Of a stretch of 64,000 nt of DNA, positions 12,553-23,766 are shown piece by piece. The notes below the pieces were generated by a model. It did no database searches. It was not told the DNA's origin and was given only the letters and a program-made list of their open reading frames with translations. The translations under genes and the position numbers were made by a program. Position 1 is the stretch's first letter; each line of letters starts with the position of its first letter. This DNA is from Artemisia argyi (taxonomy: Eukaryota > Streptophyta > Magnoliopsida > Asterales > Asteraceae), in NCBI GenBank assembly GCA_030686995.1, contig CM060697.1, forward strand, positions 102,733,272-102,797,271, written 5' to 3'.

Positions 12553-13152
12553 ATGTCATCACCAAGAACCACCCATTCAAACAATGCCAAGAAACAAAAA
12601 CTTGTCATTATACCACCCAAACAACTCTTCATTGATCTTACAAATGAAGACAACACCACCCCATCACCACAACCTCAATGTTCATCTCCTAGTGCACCAA
12701 ATGCACCCTCCAAAACACCCTCAACAAATGGACATTCTACTTCCTCCATTCCATCCACTTCATCCATTAATGACTACATAAACACCCACTTATCCTCTCC
12801 ACCAATGGTTCAACCATCACAACCTACCAATGAACACTCCACCCTTGCACTCACTCTCTCATTATCACCATTAACACCTCTTGATGCACATTTCTCATCA
12901 TCTCCTATCAACCCACCAACCTATAACCCCGTCCCATGGAGCTTACTTGAAGCTCATGGAGACACTTGCCTTTGTTGCATTCACAACCGAACAATTGTGT
13001 TCGGATTAAGAGATGAGATCCAATACATGTTTTCTCATATTGAAAACATGTTGCATCAACTACCAACAACAAACACAACACCCCCACCACCATCAACAAA
13101 CACTCCTCCTCCATCACCATCTCCATGTTCACCATCCATTCCTCCCAATTAA
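12553..13152 (+). CDS. ORF3 of the SIRE-like element, 199 aa, Ser/Pro/Thr-rich
   Basis: Open from ATG to TAA. Low-complexity Ser/Pro/Thr-rich protein with a more ordered middle (about residues 125-170, including DTCLCCIHN, RDEIQYMF and IENML) and a Pro-rich tail. An N-terminal basic patch (KKQKLVIIPPK) is followed by IDLTNED, which resembles a SUMO-interaction-type hydrophobic/acidic motif; that reading is only suggestive. No recognised domain. It may be a structural or accessory protein of the element, or an old captured gene. Confidence 0.5.
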   Translation: MSSPRTTHSNNAKKQKLVIIPPKQLFIDLTNEDNTTPSPQPQCSSPSAPNAPSKTPSTNGHSTSSIPSTSSINDYINTHLSSPPMVQPSQPTNEHSTLALTLSLSPLTPLDAHFSSSPINPPTYNPVPWSLLEAHGDTCLCCIHNRTIVFGLRDEIQYMFSHIENMLHQLPTTNTTPPPPSTNTPPPSPSPCSPSIPPN

Positions 13153-13410
13153 ACATGTATGGTGATTCACAAATAAAATTGTGTTAAACTCTTTTGGATG
13201 GCAAGCTCTAGAGAGGACTCTCATGTTTGAGACTTGGTTTATTATTTCTATGATGATTGTAAGCCTTTAAGGCTTTTGTTATGTTTGATGTAACTTTCTT
13301 TTATATCATTAATATTATGGTTATGTTTTTACTCTTGCATGCTATATCCATATATATATGTTGCTTGCCACTAAATATTTTTGCAAGATATCCATATCCC
13401 GATTCCTTTT

Positions 13411-13585
13411 GGCCTCAAAACGAGGGGGAGTATACTTCAAGGGGGAGCTTCCATCAACTTGGGAAAACCTTTTTGATGCTAACAAAAAGGGGGAGAAGTG
13501 ATATAAACTCTCAAAATAATACTTGAATATATACTAATTTTCGATTAATGAGTTTAAATTTTGTAATCATCAAAAAGGGGGAGAT
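13411..13585 (+). other. Cluster of polypurine tracts before the 3' LTR
   Basis: GGGGGAG-containing purine runs occur at about 13,421, 13,440, 13,487 and 13,573-13,584; the last (AAAAAGGGGGAGA) directly abuts the 3' LTR and is the likely plus-strand primer. Multiple polypurine tracts are typical of SIRE-lineage Copia elements. Confidence 0.75.
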
Positions 13586-14875
13586 TGTTGACATAAATAA
13601 TGTGTGAAAACGTTATTCATATCTTTCGATATCTCTATATTTTGACGATCACAAAATGTAAAATCGTCAATCGTATAATTACTACGTAAACAAGTATTAA
13701 GCTAGTTTATATCACTATATCCAACTTAATCACTTAAGGTATGGATAAATAAGTGCTTAATACATCTCATGATCAAAGGGGTATTTAATTAACTAATACA
13801 AAGTTTATTTAATTATATAATCTTATTATATATTTTTGAAAAACACTTTTGGTAATAAGGAAAAATGTTTTAATCATACTAAATATATGATTTCAAATAT
13901 TTAACCAAAATCAGTTAGTTTTTCACCAAATAAACTTTCCCCACTAAAAGACAAGTTTTCTGGCCGTTACAGTTGGGCGGCCCCCTTAATTATAAGGTGC
14001 GGTCCCCTTAATTTTAAGGGGGCCGGCCATGCTTTAAGGGGACCGGCCACGCTCCCCTGTCAGAAACTGTCAGATTTCTTCTCCTATAAATACCACCTTA
14101 ATTCTGAAATTTTTCCCCACCTTTTGCACGAAATTTTCAGATCCACAATCATCTAAAACTCATCCAAAACCCTTTGATCATTTGTATATTAATCCTTGTT
14201 TCAAGTGATTCAATCCCTCATCATCCATTCTCATTCTAAGTGCAAAAGAAGAACTCTCTACAACCAAATTCAAGAAGTGTTGAAGAGTTGTTGTATATAG
14301 TGTATATATATATTCATTTGTGAATATTGTGTTGTGCTTGTTATTATTTGTTTAGAAGATATAGAAGTTGTGTAGATAGTAGAAGTTGATTAGTAGTGAA
14401 GTAGGATAGTTGTGAAGATTGGTGTGTAGAAGAAGGTGTGTAGAAGATTGGTGTGTAAAAGCTAGGTGTGAAGAAGATTGGTGTGTAGATTGGTGTGAAG
14501 ATTGGTGTGTAGATTGGTGTGTAAATTGGTGTGTATATTGGTGTGTACGGTTTTCTCCGCCATAAGGGAGTTTGTTGACATAGTGAAGAAAACTCTCGAG
14601 TAGGTGACTCGGGGAGTGGAGTAGGAACAAGGAAGGTGTCCTTGTAGCCGAACCACTATAAATCCTTGTGTTGTGGTTTGATCTTTCTAACTCTTCTCAT
14701 TACTTATTTATTTACCTTTACTATATTAGTTTTGTTAGTTAGTTATCATACAATTGTTCATATAGTGCAAGTATTGAATTCACATAAACTAGAATCGAAG
14801 TTTTTAAAACAAACTTGTGCTTATAAATTTTAAAAGGACGTAAAACTATTCAACCCCCCCTTCTAGTTTTCCACA
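13586..14875 (+). repeat. 3' LTR (1,290 bp) of the nested SIRE-like element
   Basis: Same ends as 5,582-6,883. By eye it differs by a G/T at about 13,998, an A/G near 14,836 and the loss of one 12-bp minisatellite unit, so insertion was recent. Confidence 0.92.
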
Positions 14876-14880
14876 AAGAG

Positions 14881-15667
14881 GTTTACTCATCTTGTATGGC
14901 AGTAGGTATACCATGCCTGACAGTAAGTATACCTGAATACAATCATGATCAGTTTATGACCCATGTCATGTGAAATAATGCAGCTATAAGATAGTGACGA
15001 CTGTCGCTAGAACACACTTCCAAACTTTTAACTGATATTTATTAAGAGATTAGCATTCTAGAAACTCTCGAGAAATGAGATATTTGTGAATTGTCGCTAG
15101 TCATAGAGTACCTGTCTCTATAACTCTTAATGGAGATGGCAGATTCACTTCCAAATTCAGATAGAAGTTCCAAGAGAACTACCAAGTTAAGAAAGACTAA
15201 AGATAGTCTAAGACAAGCTGAAATCCTATAGGGATAAGAGAAACCGAGCAGTAGAATGTCCAATAGTTGATCTAGGTATCTAAATACTATTTCATTAAAA
15301 ATGAATCATTCGATTTAGCAGATCGAATTAGAAAGGTGCCATTCAGATTTGTAGAATCAGAAGAACTCAACAATATTCTTGGCACCTATCTTGTATTCCA
15401 GCTAAGATCATGTTTAATAGGTGAGGCAAAAGTATGTCTCACTAGCAGTTATCATAGTTATGGAATAAAAGCTCGTCTATGTAAAGAAGCAAGTAGAAAT
15501 TATTGACACAGAGGTCAAGATGTTTAAAGTTTAAGAGGTCTTTCTTTTAATTCGATGGAAGCACAGAAACAGGAAGTTAGAGTAGATAAATAGGAGCCGT
15601 GAAAGAGCTCACCAGACACTACCCCACTTTTCATCAGGAATGGTTTGTGAGGACACAAACCGAATAA
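14881..15667 (+). pseudogene. Decayed 3' part of Gypsy pol (integrase tail and chromodomain relic)
   Basis: Continuation of the interior of the 549-17,719 element after the nested insertion. Fragments in several frames recall the integrase C-terminal region (around 15,180-15,240) and, near 15,470-15,590, the VEEPVEI.D.EVK and IRWKHRN blocks that precede and form the Tekay-type chromodomain. Stops and frameshifts are frequent, so no product is expected. Reading these as relics is a similarity judgement by eye. Confidence 0.5.
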
Positions 15668-15679
15668 GTGGGGGAGAGT
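15668..15679 (+). other. Polypurine tract of the 549-17,719 element
   Basis: GTGGGGGAGAGT immediately precedes the 3' LTR start TGTAACACCC. Confidence 0.8.
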
Positions 15680-17719
15680 TGTAACACCCAAAATTTTATA
15701 TTTTAGTAAAATGTATATAGTATTCCAGAAACTTGGATTGACAAGAAGTTTTTGCTGTTGCACAGTAGATACGGCGTATTGACCTATGTTTCAGGAAACT
15801 AGTTTTAAAGAAAAGGGACTATCCGTGTAATGGTTCTCCCACCAGGGACTAATTCTGTCAATAGGTGAAAGTTAAATTAAAACACTTATATCTTTTAGAT
15901 AACCTTAGGATTCATCAGAAGTTCCTGGACTCTTCTTTTCCCTCCTTCTGTATAACGTCACACACACACTCTATCCATCAAAAAGCTAGGGTTTCAATTT
16001 AAGGTTAATTTTAAGCAAGGTTTAAGCAAGATATCACCTCACATAAGCTCATAAACGTATATACTTGTGTTCCCACAAGTTAATTTGAGGTAAATCATAT
16101 CTTGATCTTTAAATTGTTTTTTTAGAGCTCCCTTTTTTATGGTAAAGCTTAAAGAATAAGTTTTTATGCCATTTGTGGGGTTCTAGTAGAATTTCACATG
16201 ATTATGTGGAATTATGATTTTTAAGAAATCATCAAGAACACTAGTAATCGTGTATAAGATCTTGGTTATATTATAGGTACCTTGTTAGGGTGCCATAACA
16301 TCAATTTATGATGTTGATTTTCAGAAAGTGTGTATATGTCACACGTTAAGCCGCGGAACCAAACACCCGCTTATGGCTTAGTTCATTCTTAATGGTTGAT
16401 TATGACAAGTTAAGCCATATTCTTAGTAATCCTTGTGTTAATTACAATTTACATGTTCATATGTTATATGGTTAGCCGGTGACGTTTATGGGGAGCTCGC
16501 GATAGATTACAAGCTATATCAAGGTGAGTAACATATATTACATTAGAAACAGGACCTTTGTAGCCTGTTAGATATATCACCTACTTGTGTTACGAGTTTA
16601 TATTAGTATAATTGTGTATTATGTGTTTTAATACCCTACGTGATATATCACATGTGAAATAGCTTAGACGGGTCAAAATAGCCCATATTGACCCATGTGG
16701 TCTCAGTAATATGTTTTTAGCATAACTATTGAATCATTGCTTAGTTTAACATCCTATGTGGATGATACAAATAAAAGAGATGTTCCGAAAATGGAATTAG
16801 ACATCCTACGTGGATGACAGGAGCCTTTAAATGGCTTTATGTCCTAAAGTGGGACCTAGACGTCCTAAGTGGATGATCAGTGCGAGTGTAGAACTCATTA
16901 GACGTCCTAAGTGGACGACATGTATTATAGTGTGATCACGCGTTCCAAAGTGGAACTTACATCCTATGTGGATGACATGAGCCTTTAGATGGCTTACGTC
17001 TCAAAGTGAGACTTAGACATCCTATGTGGATGACCAGCATGCTTATATGACTCGTCAGTCGCTTTAAGCGAAGTTTAGACATCCTTAGTAGGTGACCAGT
17101 ATATTATGTTCATATTATGACCCAAAGTGGGTCTTAAACATCCTACGTGGATGACTCGTAAGAGCACATGAGACACTAAATACTTAATGCAATGTATAGA
17201 CATCATTAATGGATGAATAGTGCATCATGTGATGCACCCCTAAGATCAGATAAGTCGTCCTAAGTGGACGACGAGAGCTTTAAAAGCTACTTAGAACCAA
17301 ATAAGGATTCATGACGTTCTATGTATATGACTAGTACATATATGACAGTTATATCATTCATGTGTATGATTATGAAGCACGTAGCCTCGATTACAAGTGC
17401 TATTAAGCATCATGATCACCAAGTGGGGAAGTATTTAACGAAGCAACCTTCTAGCTTTATATCTTATATTTTCAGTTTATATGCGTTATCTCACTAAGCT
17501 TATTGCTTACGTTGCTTCGTTTATGTTTCTTATAGGTGAGATCGAGTTTAAGGCTAAGGGTCGCGGGTTAGCTACCGGTAGAGCTCATGGGTAATCGAGC
17601 TTATCCTAAACCCTCTCTAATACCAAGAAACGCCCTAGGTTGTTATATTTTTGGTAAAAAAAAATAAATAAATAAAAAAATAAAAAATAATAAAAAAAAA
17701 ATCTAGTATGGGCGTTTCA
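15680..17719 (+). repeat. 3' LTR (2,040 bp) of the 549-17,719 element
   Basis: Copy of 549-2,561. The only difference noticed is the A-rich tract at 17,653-17,700, here interrupted by T residues and longer. The TSD copy TAAAC follows at 17,720-17,724. Confidence 0.93.
16640..17288 (+). repeat. Hairpin array, 3' LTR copy
   Basis: Same series of changing-stem hairpins as at 1,509-2,157, offset by 15,131 bp, with every stem and loop checked unchanged. Confidence 0.85.
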
Positions 17720-17724
17720 TAAAC

Positions 17725-18060
17725 TATAACCGATTTTTATAGAAAACAATCCTCGACCAGTGCCCACCAGCCCGCCAAGCCGAAGCATCTTCGATCTTAT
17801 TGAGGTATTACGAGATAATGATTAGATATGAGATCTTGAGATAATTTGAGAATTTTGGATATATTGATTATGTGATATGATGGAGTTTTGGAGAATTATA
17901 TGGCTTATTTGTTTTAGAAATGTTTTTAGTAATGCGGTATTAAAAATCTTTCTTGGAATTATATGATTGGGATTTTATGATGACTTTGAGATGATATTTT
18001 AAGTTCGTGGTTTAGTTGTTTTGAAACACTTACACCTACCCTACATCGTTGTTACAGACT
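17725..18060 (+). other. Untranslated leader of the Tekay-like element (continued from 498-548)
   Basis: AT-rich DNA joining the PBS leader, across the TAAAC target duplication, to the first ORF. No feature of its own recognised. Confidence 0.6.
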
Positions 18061-19131
18061 ATGGCCTCCCATACGTTTGATGTTTCTGAGGATCTTCTTG
18101 CTGATCCATTCCGCCCAACACAGATCACCATGGCTCCTGATGATCCTTACAGGATTGCCATGCATTCAGCTACTTCATCACCGACAGCAGTTACTTCTGC
18201 ACCACCTGCTTCATCTACTTCTCAGGGACCCTCATCTTCTTTAGGGCTTCTTGGTACTTCGAGACAGCTTCCACTTCATCAGGCTTTGGCTCGTGTGGCT
18301 CCACGTTTTGCCCACCGAGCTACGGCACGCATGTCTGTGCGCCCTTCGTCACCACCCATGCACTTTGATGCTCACGCTCTTCTGTTAGATGCACCACCCA
18401 CATCATTCCGTCGTCGTCCTAGATCACCTACCTTATCACCACATGGTTCACCTTTATGGAGACGAAAATTGATGGAGTACCCCTCAGGTGAGGAGGAGGA
18501 GTACGAGGGTGAGGAGGAGGCTGTTGACCCTTAGGAGGTTGAGCAGGGGGATGATGACCCACAGGAGGGTGAGGAGGAGGAGATTCCTGATGATGATGGT
18601 TCGCCAGCACATTCAGCTCATGCTGTAGAGCCCGATTCTCTGTTACATCCGTTAGAGCCGGTTTCACCTGATCACCCGTTTTTGTTTGATTCACCACCTG
18701 GTAGACCCGTAGCGTCGGACGCACCATCTGAGATATCTGCTGAGCGTGCAGATTTGGGTGAGACTGGTAGGATTTGGACTCGGATTACCGCACAGGGCGA
18801 GAGGATCTCGCAGATGGCTGATCGACTTGAGATGGTTATTGGAGAGTTTATTGCTGAGTTGAGAGTCGATTTGACTACTATTGTGGGCAGGACGACAGCG
18901 ATTAGGAGAGGTATGATGGAGGTACATGAGCAGATAGAGAGTCTGCAGAGAGGTTTCATCATGGCTCGCGAGGCAGATCACAAGTTGTGGCAGAGGAACA
19001 CGGAGTTGGAGAAGGAGGTAGCAGACCTTAAGAGGGATAGTGATACTCACAGTGTCGAGTTGGGATCGTTATGGAGAGAGTTGGATGGTTTGAGATTAGA
19101 GTTGAGGATTCTATGCCATCCTCGTGGCTAG
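18061..19131 (+). pseudogene. Extra ORF upstream of gag in the Tekay-like element, broken by one stop
   Basis: One frame from ATG 18,061 to TAG 19,129-19,131, interrupted by an in-frame TAG at 18,532-18,534. The N-terminal part is Ser/Pro/Ala-rich, the middle strongly acidic (a run of Glu around the stop), and the last 130 residues form a likely coiled coil (RISQMADRLEMV, LEKEVADLKR, LGSLWRELDGLRLELR). Acidic plus coiled-coil ORFs in front of gag are common in Asteraceae Tekay elements; their role is unknown. Apart from the stop the frame is well kept. An ORF beginning slightly earlier would start at a TTG and is not preferred. Confidence 0.6.
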
Positions 19132-19485
19132 ATGGATTTGGATTTGTGTTGTTGTGTTGCTTCCTAAGCTAGGGAGTACCTGGTTAGGAGAGCTAGTTAT
19201 TCTATCTCTTATGTCATGTCATTCGGATTGTATGTTCGTCTCGTATGGAACGATTAGTATTTATTATGTCTTTTGGTATTTTGGAACGACGTATCGATCG
19301 CTACTTGTATGGATGATGATGATTTCATATGATATTCTATGGTTTTTGGCGTACGTGGAGAATTGTGTTCCTATTTGCTTGGTTAATATCGTGTTGGTAT
19401 TTCGACTTTCACCTATCGGATTCTTGTTGGACGTTATGGTACGTGTTATTAGGGACTTATGAACCTTGTATTGTGACTTCGATCA
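19132..19485 (+). other. Spacer between the extra ORF and gag
   Basis: A 112-aa open frame overlaps this stretch, but it is hydrophobic by composition and resembles no protein, so it is treated as untranslated spacer. Confidence 0.5.
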
Positions 19486-22400
19486 ATGGCGCCTCGACGA
19501 AACACACCTACGCATACCCGAAGAGGGCCTGTTGTGGTCAACACTGGTCGACGCAGGCAGCGCACTAACCAGAATGTTGACAACCAAGATACCAACGCTC
19601 ACACTGGTGAAAACCAAAATGTTGACCCATTGAGTTCTGTGGTACTGAAGGAGTGGTCTACTTAGTTAGATGGATAGAGAAAACTAAGTCAATGTTCAAT
19701 GTCAGCAATTGTGCTGAGAATGCGAAGGTAAAGTTTGCTTCTTTTACTTTTAAGGACGAAGCATTAACTTGGTGGAACAATTACCGAAATTCGGTTGGGA
19801 GTGAAGTGGCATATGCCATGACTTGGGAGCAGTTTAAGTCCTTGCTGATTCAGACTTACTGCCCAAGGAATGAGGTTAAGAAGTTGGAGATTGAGTTTTG
19901 GAATCACAAAGTGAAGGGTACTGACATGACGACTTACAATCGTCGTTACCAGGAGTTAGCCTTGCTTTGCCCAGATATAGTTCAAACTGAGACTCAAAAA
20001 ATTGAGCGGTATACCGATGGGTTGCCTGTGGCTAGAAGGAACGATGTGATTGCTGCTATGCCTGCAAATGTTCATGAGGCTATCATGATCGCTCAACAAT
20101 TGATGGACTCGTTGGAATTAGAAGAAGCTGAGATGGATAAGAATGGAAAGTGGAAGAGAGACCATCACTCTAAGGGTAATGATCATCGAAACAAGCGACA
20201 AGCTGTTGCCAAGGTTTATGCTATTGGGGATGGAGATAAGAGGAACCACAATGGAGATGTACCCAAGTGTGGTTGTTGTTACAAAAATCATTCTGGACAA
20301 TGTACTGTGATGTGCAAGAACTGCTCAAAGATGGGGCACATAGCTAAGGATTGTAGTGCTCGACCACTTGCTATGGTTCAAGCTACTCCTGAGGCTATGA
20401 GTAAGGCGAATGTTACTTGTTTTGGATGTGGGAAGAAGGGACACTATAGGAATGAGAGCAGGGAATCGTGGAACCGAGGAAATCAAGGATCAGGTGGTAA
20501 TGGGTACAATCATGGAAACCACGGAGCTGGAGGAAACCGTGGACGACATGACAATGAGAACCAGCGTATGGAAGCAGGAGCTGCTCATGGGAGAGTGTAT
20601 GCAATTGGGAACGAGAGAGGAGAAGACCTGAACGTCGTTACTGGTACGTTCCTTCTCAATAATCGTTATGCTTCCATACAATTTGATATTGGTGCCGATA
20701 GAAGTTTTGTGTCCACTACATTTGCACCCTTACTAGAAAAACCCCCGATTGCCTTAGGAATTGGTTATGATGTAGAGTTAGCTAACGGAAACGTAGAAAG
20801 GATTAAGACTATCATTCGCGGTTGCACGTTAAATATCTTGAATCACCCTTTCAACATAGATCTTCTACCCGTCACGTTAGGAAGTTTCGATGTCCTCATT
20901 GGTATGGATTGGTTGTCGAAGTATCGTGCTCATATACTTTGCGATGAGAAAATCGTGCGTGTGCCTTACGGCAAGGATATTTTAAATATAAAAGGAGATC
21001 GAAAAGGTTTGAGGAGCCCATCCAGATTAGCGGTCATTTCTTGCACTAAGTTACCGAAGCTAATGGAAAAAGGATGTTGCCTTTTCTTAGCTCAAATCTC
21101 TAAGAAAGGAGGGAAGCAGAAGAAAGAAAGATGCATTGGAGATGTGTCTATAGTTCGTGACTTTCCTTATGTATTTCCTGATGACTTGCTGGGAATCCCG
21201 CCCACTAGACAAGTGGAGTTTCAGATTGAGTTGATACCTGGTGCTGCACCCGTGGCACGGGCACCTTATCGACTCGCACCGACTGAACTGGAAGAGTTGT
21301 CGAAACAATTGGCGGAGTTAGTAGAAAAGGGGTTTATACGACCAAGTTCTTCACCTTGGGGAGCCCCAGTTTTATTCGTGAAGAAGAAGGATGGATCATT
21401 TCATATGTGTATTGATTACCGAGAGCTGAACAAGTTAACGGTGAAGAATAGATACCCGTTACTGAGGATCGATGACTTGTTCGATCAGCTTCAAGGATCG
21501 AGTGTGTATTCGAAGATCGATCTGAGATCGGGGTATCATCAACTTAGAGTGCGCGAGAAAGATATTCCGAAAACGGCTTTCAGAACCCGTTACGGGCATT
21601 ACGAGTTCCAAGTGATGCCGTTTGGGTTGACCAACGCACCGGCGGTATTCATGGATCTCATGAATTGGGTGTGTAAGCCTTACTTAGACAAGTTTGTGAT
21701 CGTGTTCATCGACAATATTCTAATCTACTCGAAGAGTGAGAAAGAGCATGAAGAGCATCTAAGACTCATCTTAGAATTGCTCAGGTAGGAGAAGTTGTAT
21801 GCCAAGTTCTCCAAATGTCAGTTTTGGATTCCAACGGTACAGTTTTTGGGGCATGTGATTGATAGTCAGGGAGTTCATGTAGATCCCACTAAGATTGAAG
21901 CTATTAAAGATTGGGCCGTACCGACGACCCCAACTGAAGTTCGTCAATTTTTGGGTTTAGCCAGTTACTATCGAAGGTTCATTGAGGGATTTTCGAAGAT
22001 AGCAAAGCCGTTGACCAAATTGACTCAAAAGAATGCTAAATACGAATGGGGAGATAAGGAAGAGGAAGCATTTCAATTACTTAAGGAGATGTTGTGTAGT
22101 GATCCTATCTTGGCATTGCCTAAAGGTAGCGAAGACTTTGTCGTTTACTGTGACGCCTCTCATAAAGGGTTGGGTGCTGTGTTGATGCAACGAGAGAAGG
22201 TGATAGCCTATGCTTCCCGACAGCTAAAGAAGCATGAGAAGAACTACACCACCCATGATTTGGAGTTAGGTGTTGTGGTTTTTGCCTTAAGGATATGGAG
22301 ACATTATTTGTACGGAACCAAGTGTGTTGTATACACTGATCACAAAAGTCTACCACACATCTTGAATCAAAAAGAGCTCAACATGAGACAACGACGTTGG

Positions 22401-23766
22401 ATTGAGCTACTAAGCGATTATGATTGCGAAATCCGCTATCATCGCGGCAAAGCAAACGTCGTTGCTGATGCTCTTAGTCGAAAGGAGAGAATACCACCGT
22501 TACGAGTTAGGTCATTGGGAATGACTATCGTATCGCCGTTACCATCTCAAATATTAGAAGCTCAAATGGAAGCGTTGAAAGCAGAAAACCGACCTGCTGA
22601 AATATATTTGGGATGGCAGAAAAGGAGAAGGGATTTGTTAAGCGTTCTGATGGAATATTATGTTCTGGAGACCGAAGTTGGGAACTATTGTATGGAGCAA
22701 TTCGTGAGTTGATTATGCATGAGTCGCATAAGTCAAGGTATTCTATTCATCCTTGGTCTGACAAGATGTACCAGGATCTGAAGAAATTGTATTGGTGGCC
22801 AAACATGAAGGCAGATATAGCGTTGTACGTTAGCAAGTGCTTGACATGTTCGAAGGTTAAGGCAGAACACCAAAGACCGTCAGGATTATTGACGCAGCTA
22901 GAACTCCCGGTTTGGAAATGGGAGCGGATTACGATGGACTTTATTACAAATTACCAAAGACAACTAGTGGTTGTGACGCTATCTGGGTAATTGTGGATCG
23001 ACTGACTAAGTCTGCTCATTTCCTGACGATTAGTGAAGATGATAGTGTCGACAAACTTGCGAGGTTGTATGTGAAGGAAATTATTTCTCGTCATGGAGTT
23101 CCAATATCGATTATTTCGGATCGCAACAGCCGTTTCACATCAGCTTTGTGGCGATCACTTCAAACCGCTTTGGGGATAAGACTTGATATGAGTACTGCAT
23201 ATCATCCCCAAACCGACGGTCAGAGTGAGAGAACTATACAAACTTTGGAGGATATGCTTCGTGCATGTATAATAGACTTTGGTAAAGGTTGGGAGTACCT
23301 ACCTCTTGCGGAATTCTCCTATAACAACAGCTACCATACAAGTCTTAAAGCTGCACCATTTGAAGCTTTATATGGTCGTAAATGTCGTTCGCCGATTGGT
23401 TGGGCTGAGGTTTGAGATAGCCAACTCACAGGCCCCGAGCTTATTTTAGAGACTACTGAGAAAGTGACCCAAATTCGTGATCGGTTACAAGCAGCTCGAG
23501 ATAGACAGAAAAGTTACACCGATCAGAGACGTAAACCCCTTGAGTTTCAGGTTGGAGACAAAGTGATGCTAAAAGTCTCGCCTTGGAAAGGAGTGATACA
23601 TTTCGGGAAATGTGAGAAATCCAACCCCCGCTACATTGGACCATTTCTAATTCTGGAAAGAATTGGGCCCGTAGCTTATCGGTTGGAGCTACCACAGGAA
23701 TTGAGTAAAGTGCACGATGTGTTTCATGTGAGTAATTTGAAGAAATGCTTTTCTGATGAAACACCG
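19486..23766 (+). pseudogene. Gag-Pol polyprotein of a Tekay-like Gypsy chromovirus, broken
   Basis: Gag starts at ATG 19,486 (MAPRRNTP) but loses its frame by about 19,640, where part of the usual N-terminus seems deleted. The frame from about 19,640 then carries the Gag core ([14 protein letters not shown]), two zinc knuckles (the second lacks its last Cys), protease (DIGADRSFV instead of D-S/T-G-A), RT, RNase H ([10 protein letters not shown]) and integrase (zinc-binding H/C motif near 22,720-22,870, then TMDF, SDRNSRF, DGQSERT). Breaks: TAG at 21,786, a frame change near 22,610-22,660, an apparent one-base loss near 22,950, and TGA at 23,413. The RT catalytic box reads FIDNILIY, so the second Asp is Asn (21,714). 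The frame stops at an inserted element at 23,767. It cannot encode an active polymerase. Confidence 0.9.

Noticed and set aside
18428..19050. Minus-strand ORFs opposite the extra ORF of the Tekay element
   Set aside because: Shadows of the plus-strand frame; composition (Pro/His-rich) mirrors the acidic Glu-rich coding strand.
19124..19462. 112-aa hydrophobic plus-strand ORF between the extra ORF and gag
   Set aside because: Resembles no protein, starts at a weak position overlapping the preceding stop, and lies in the usual spacer before Tekay gag.
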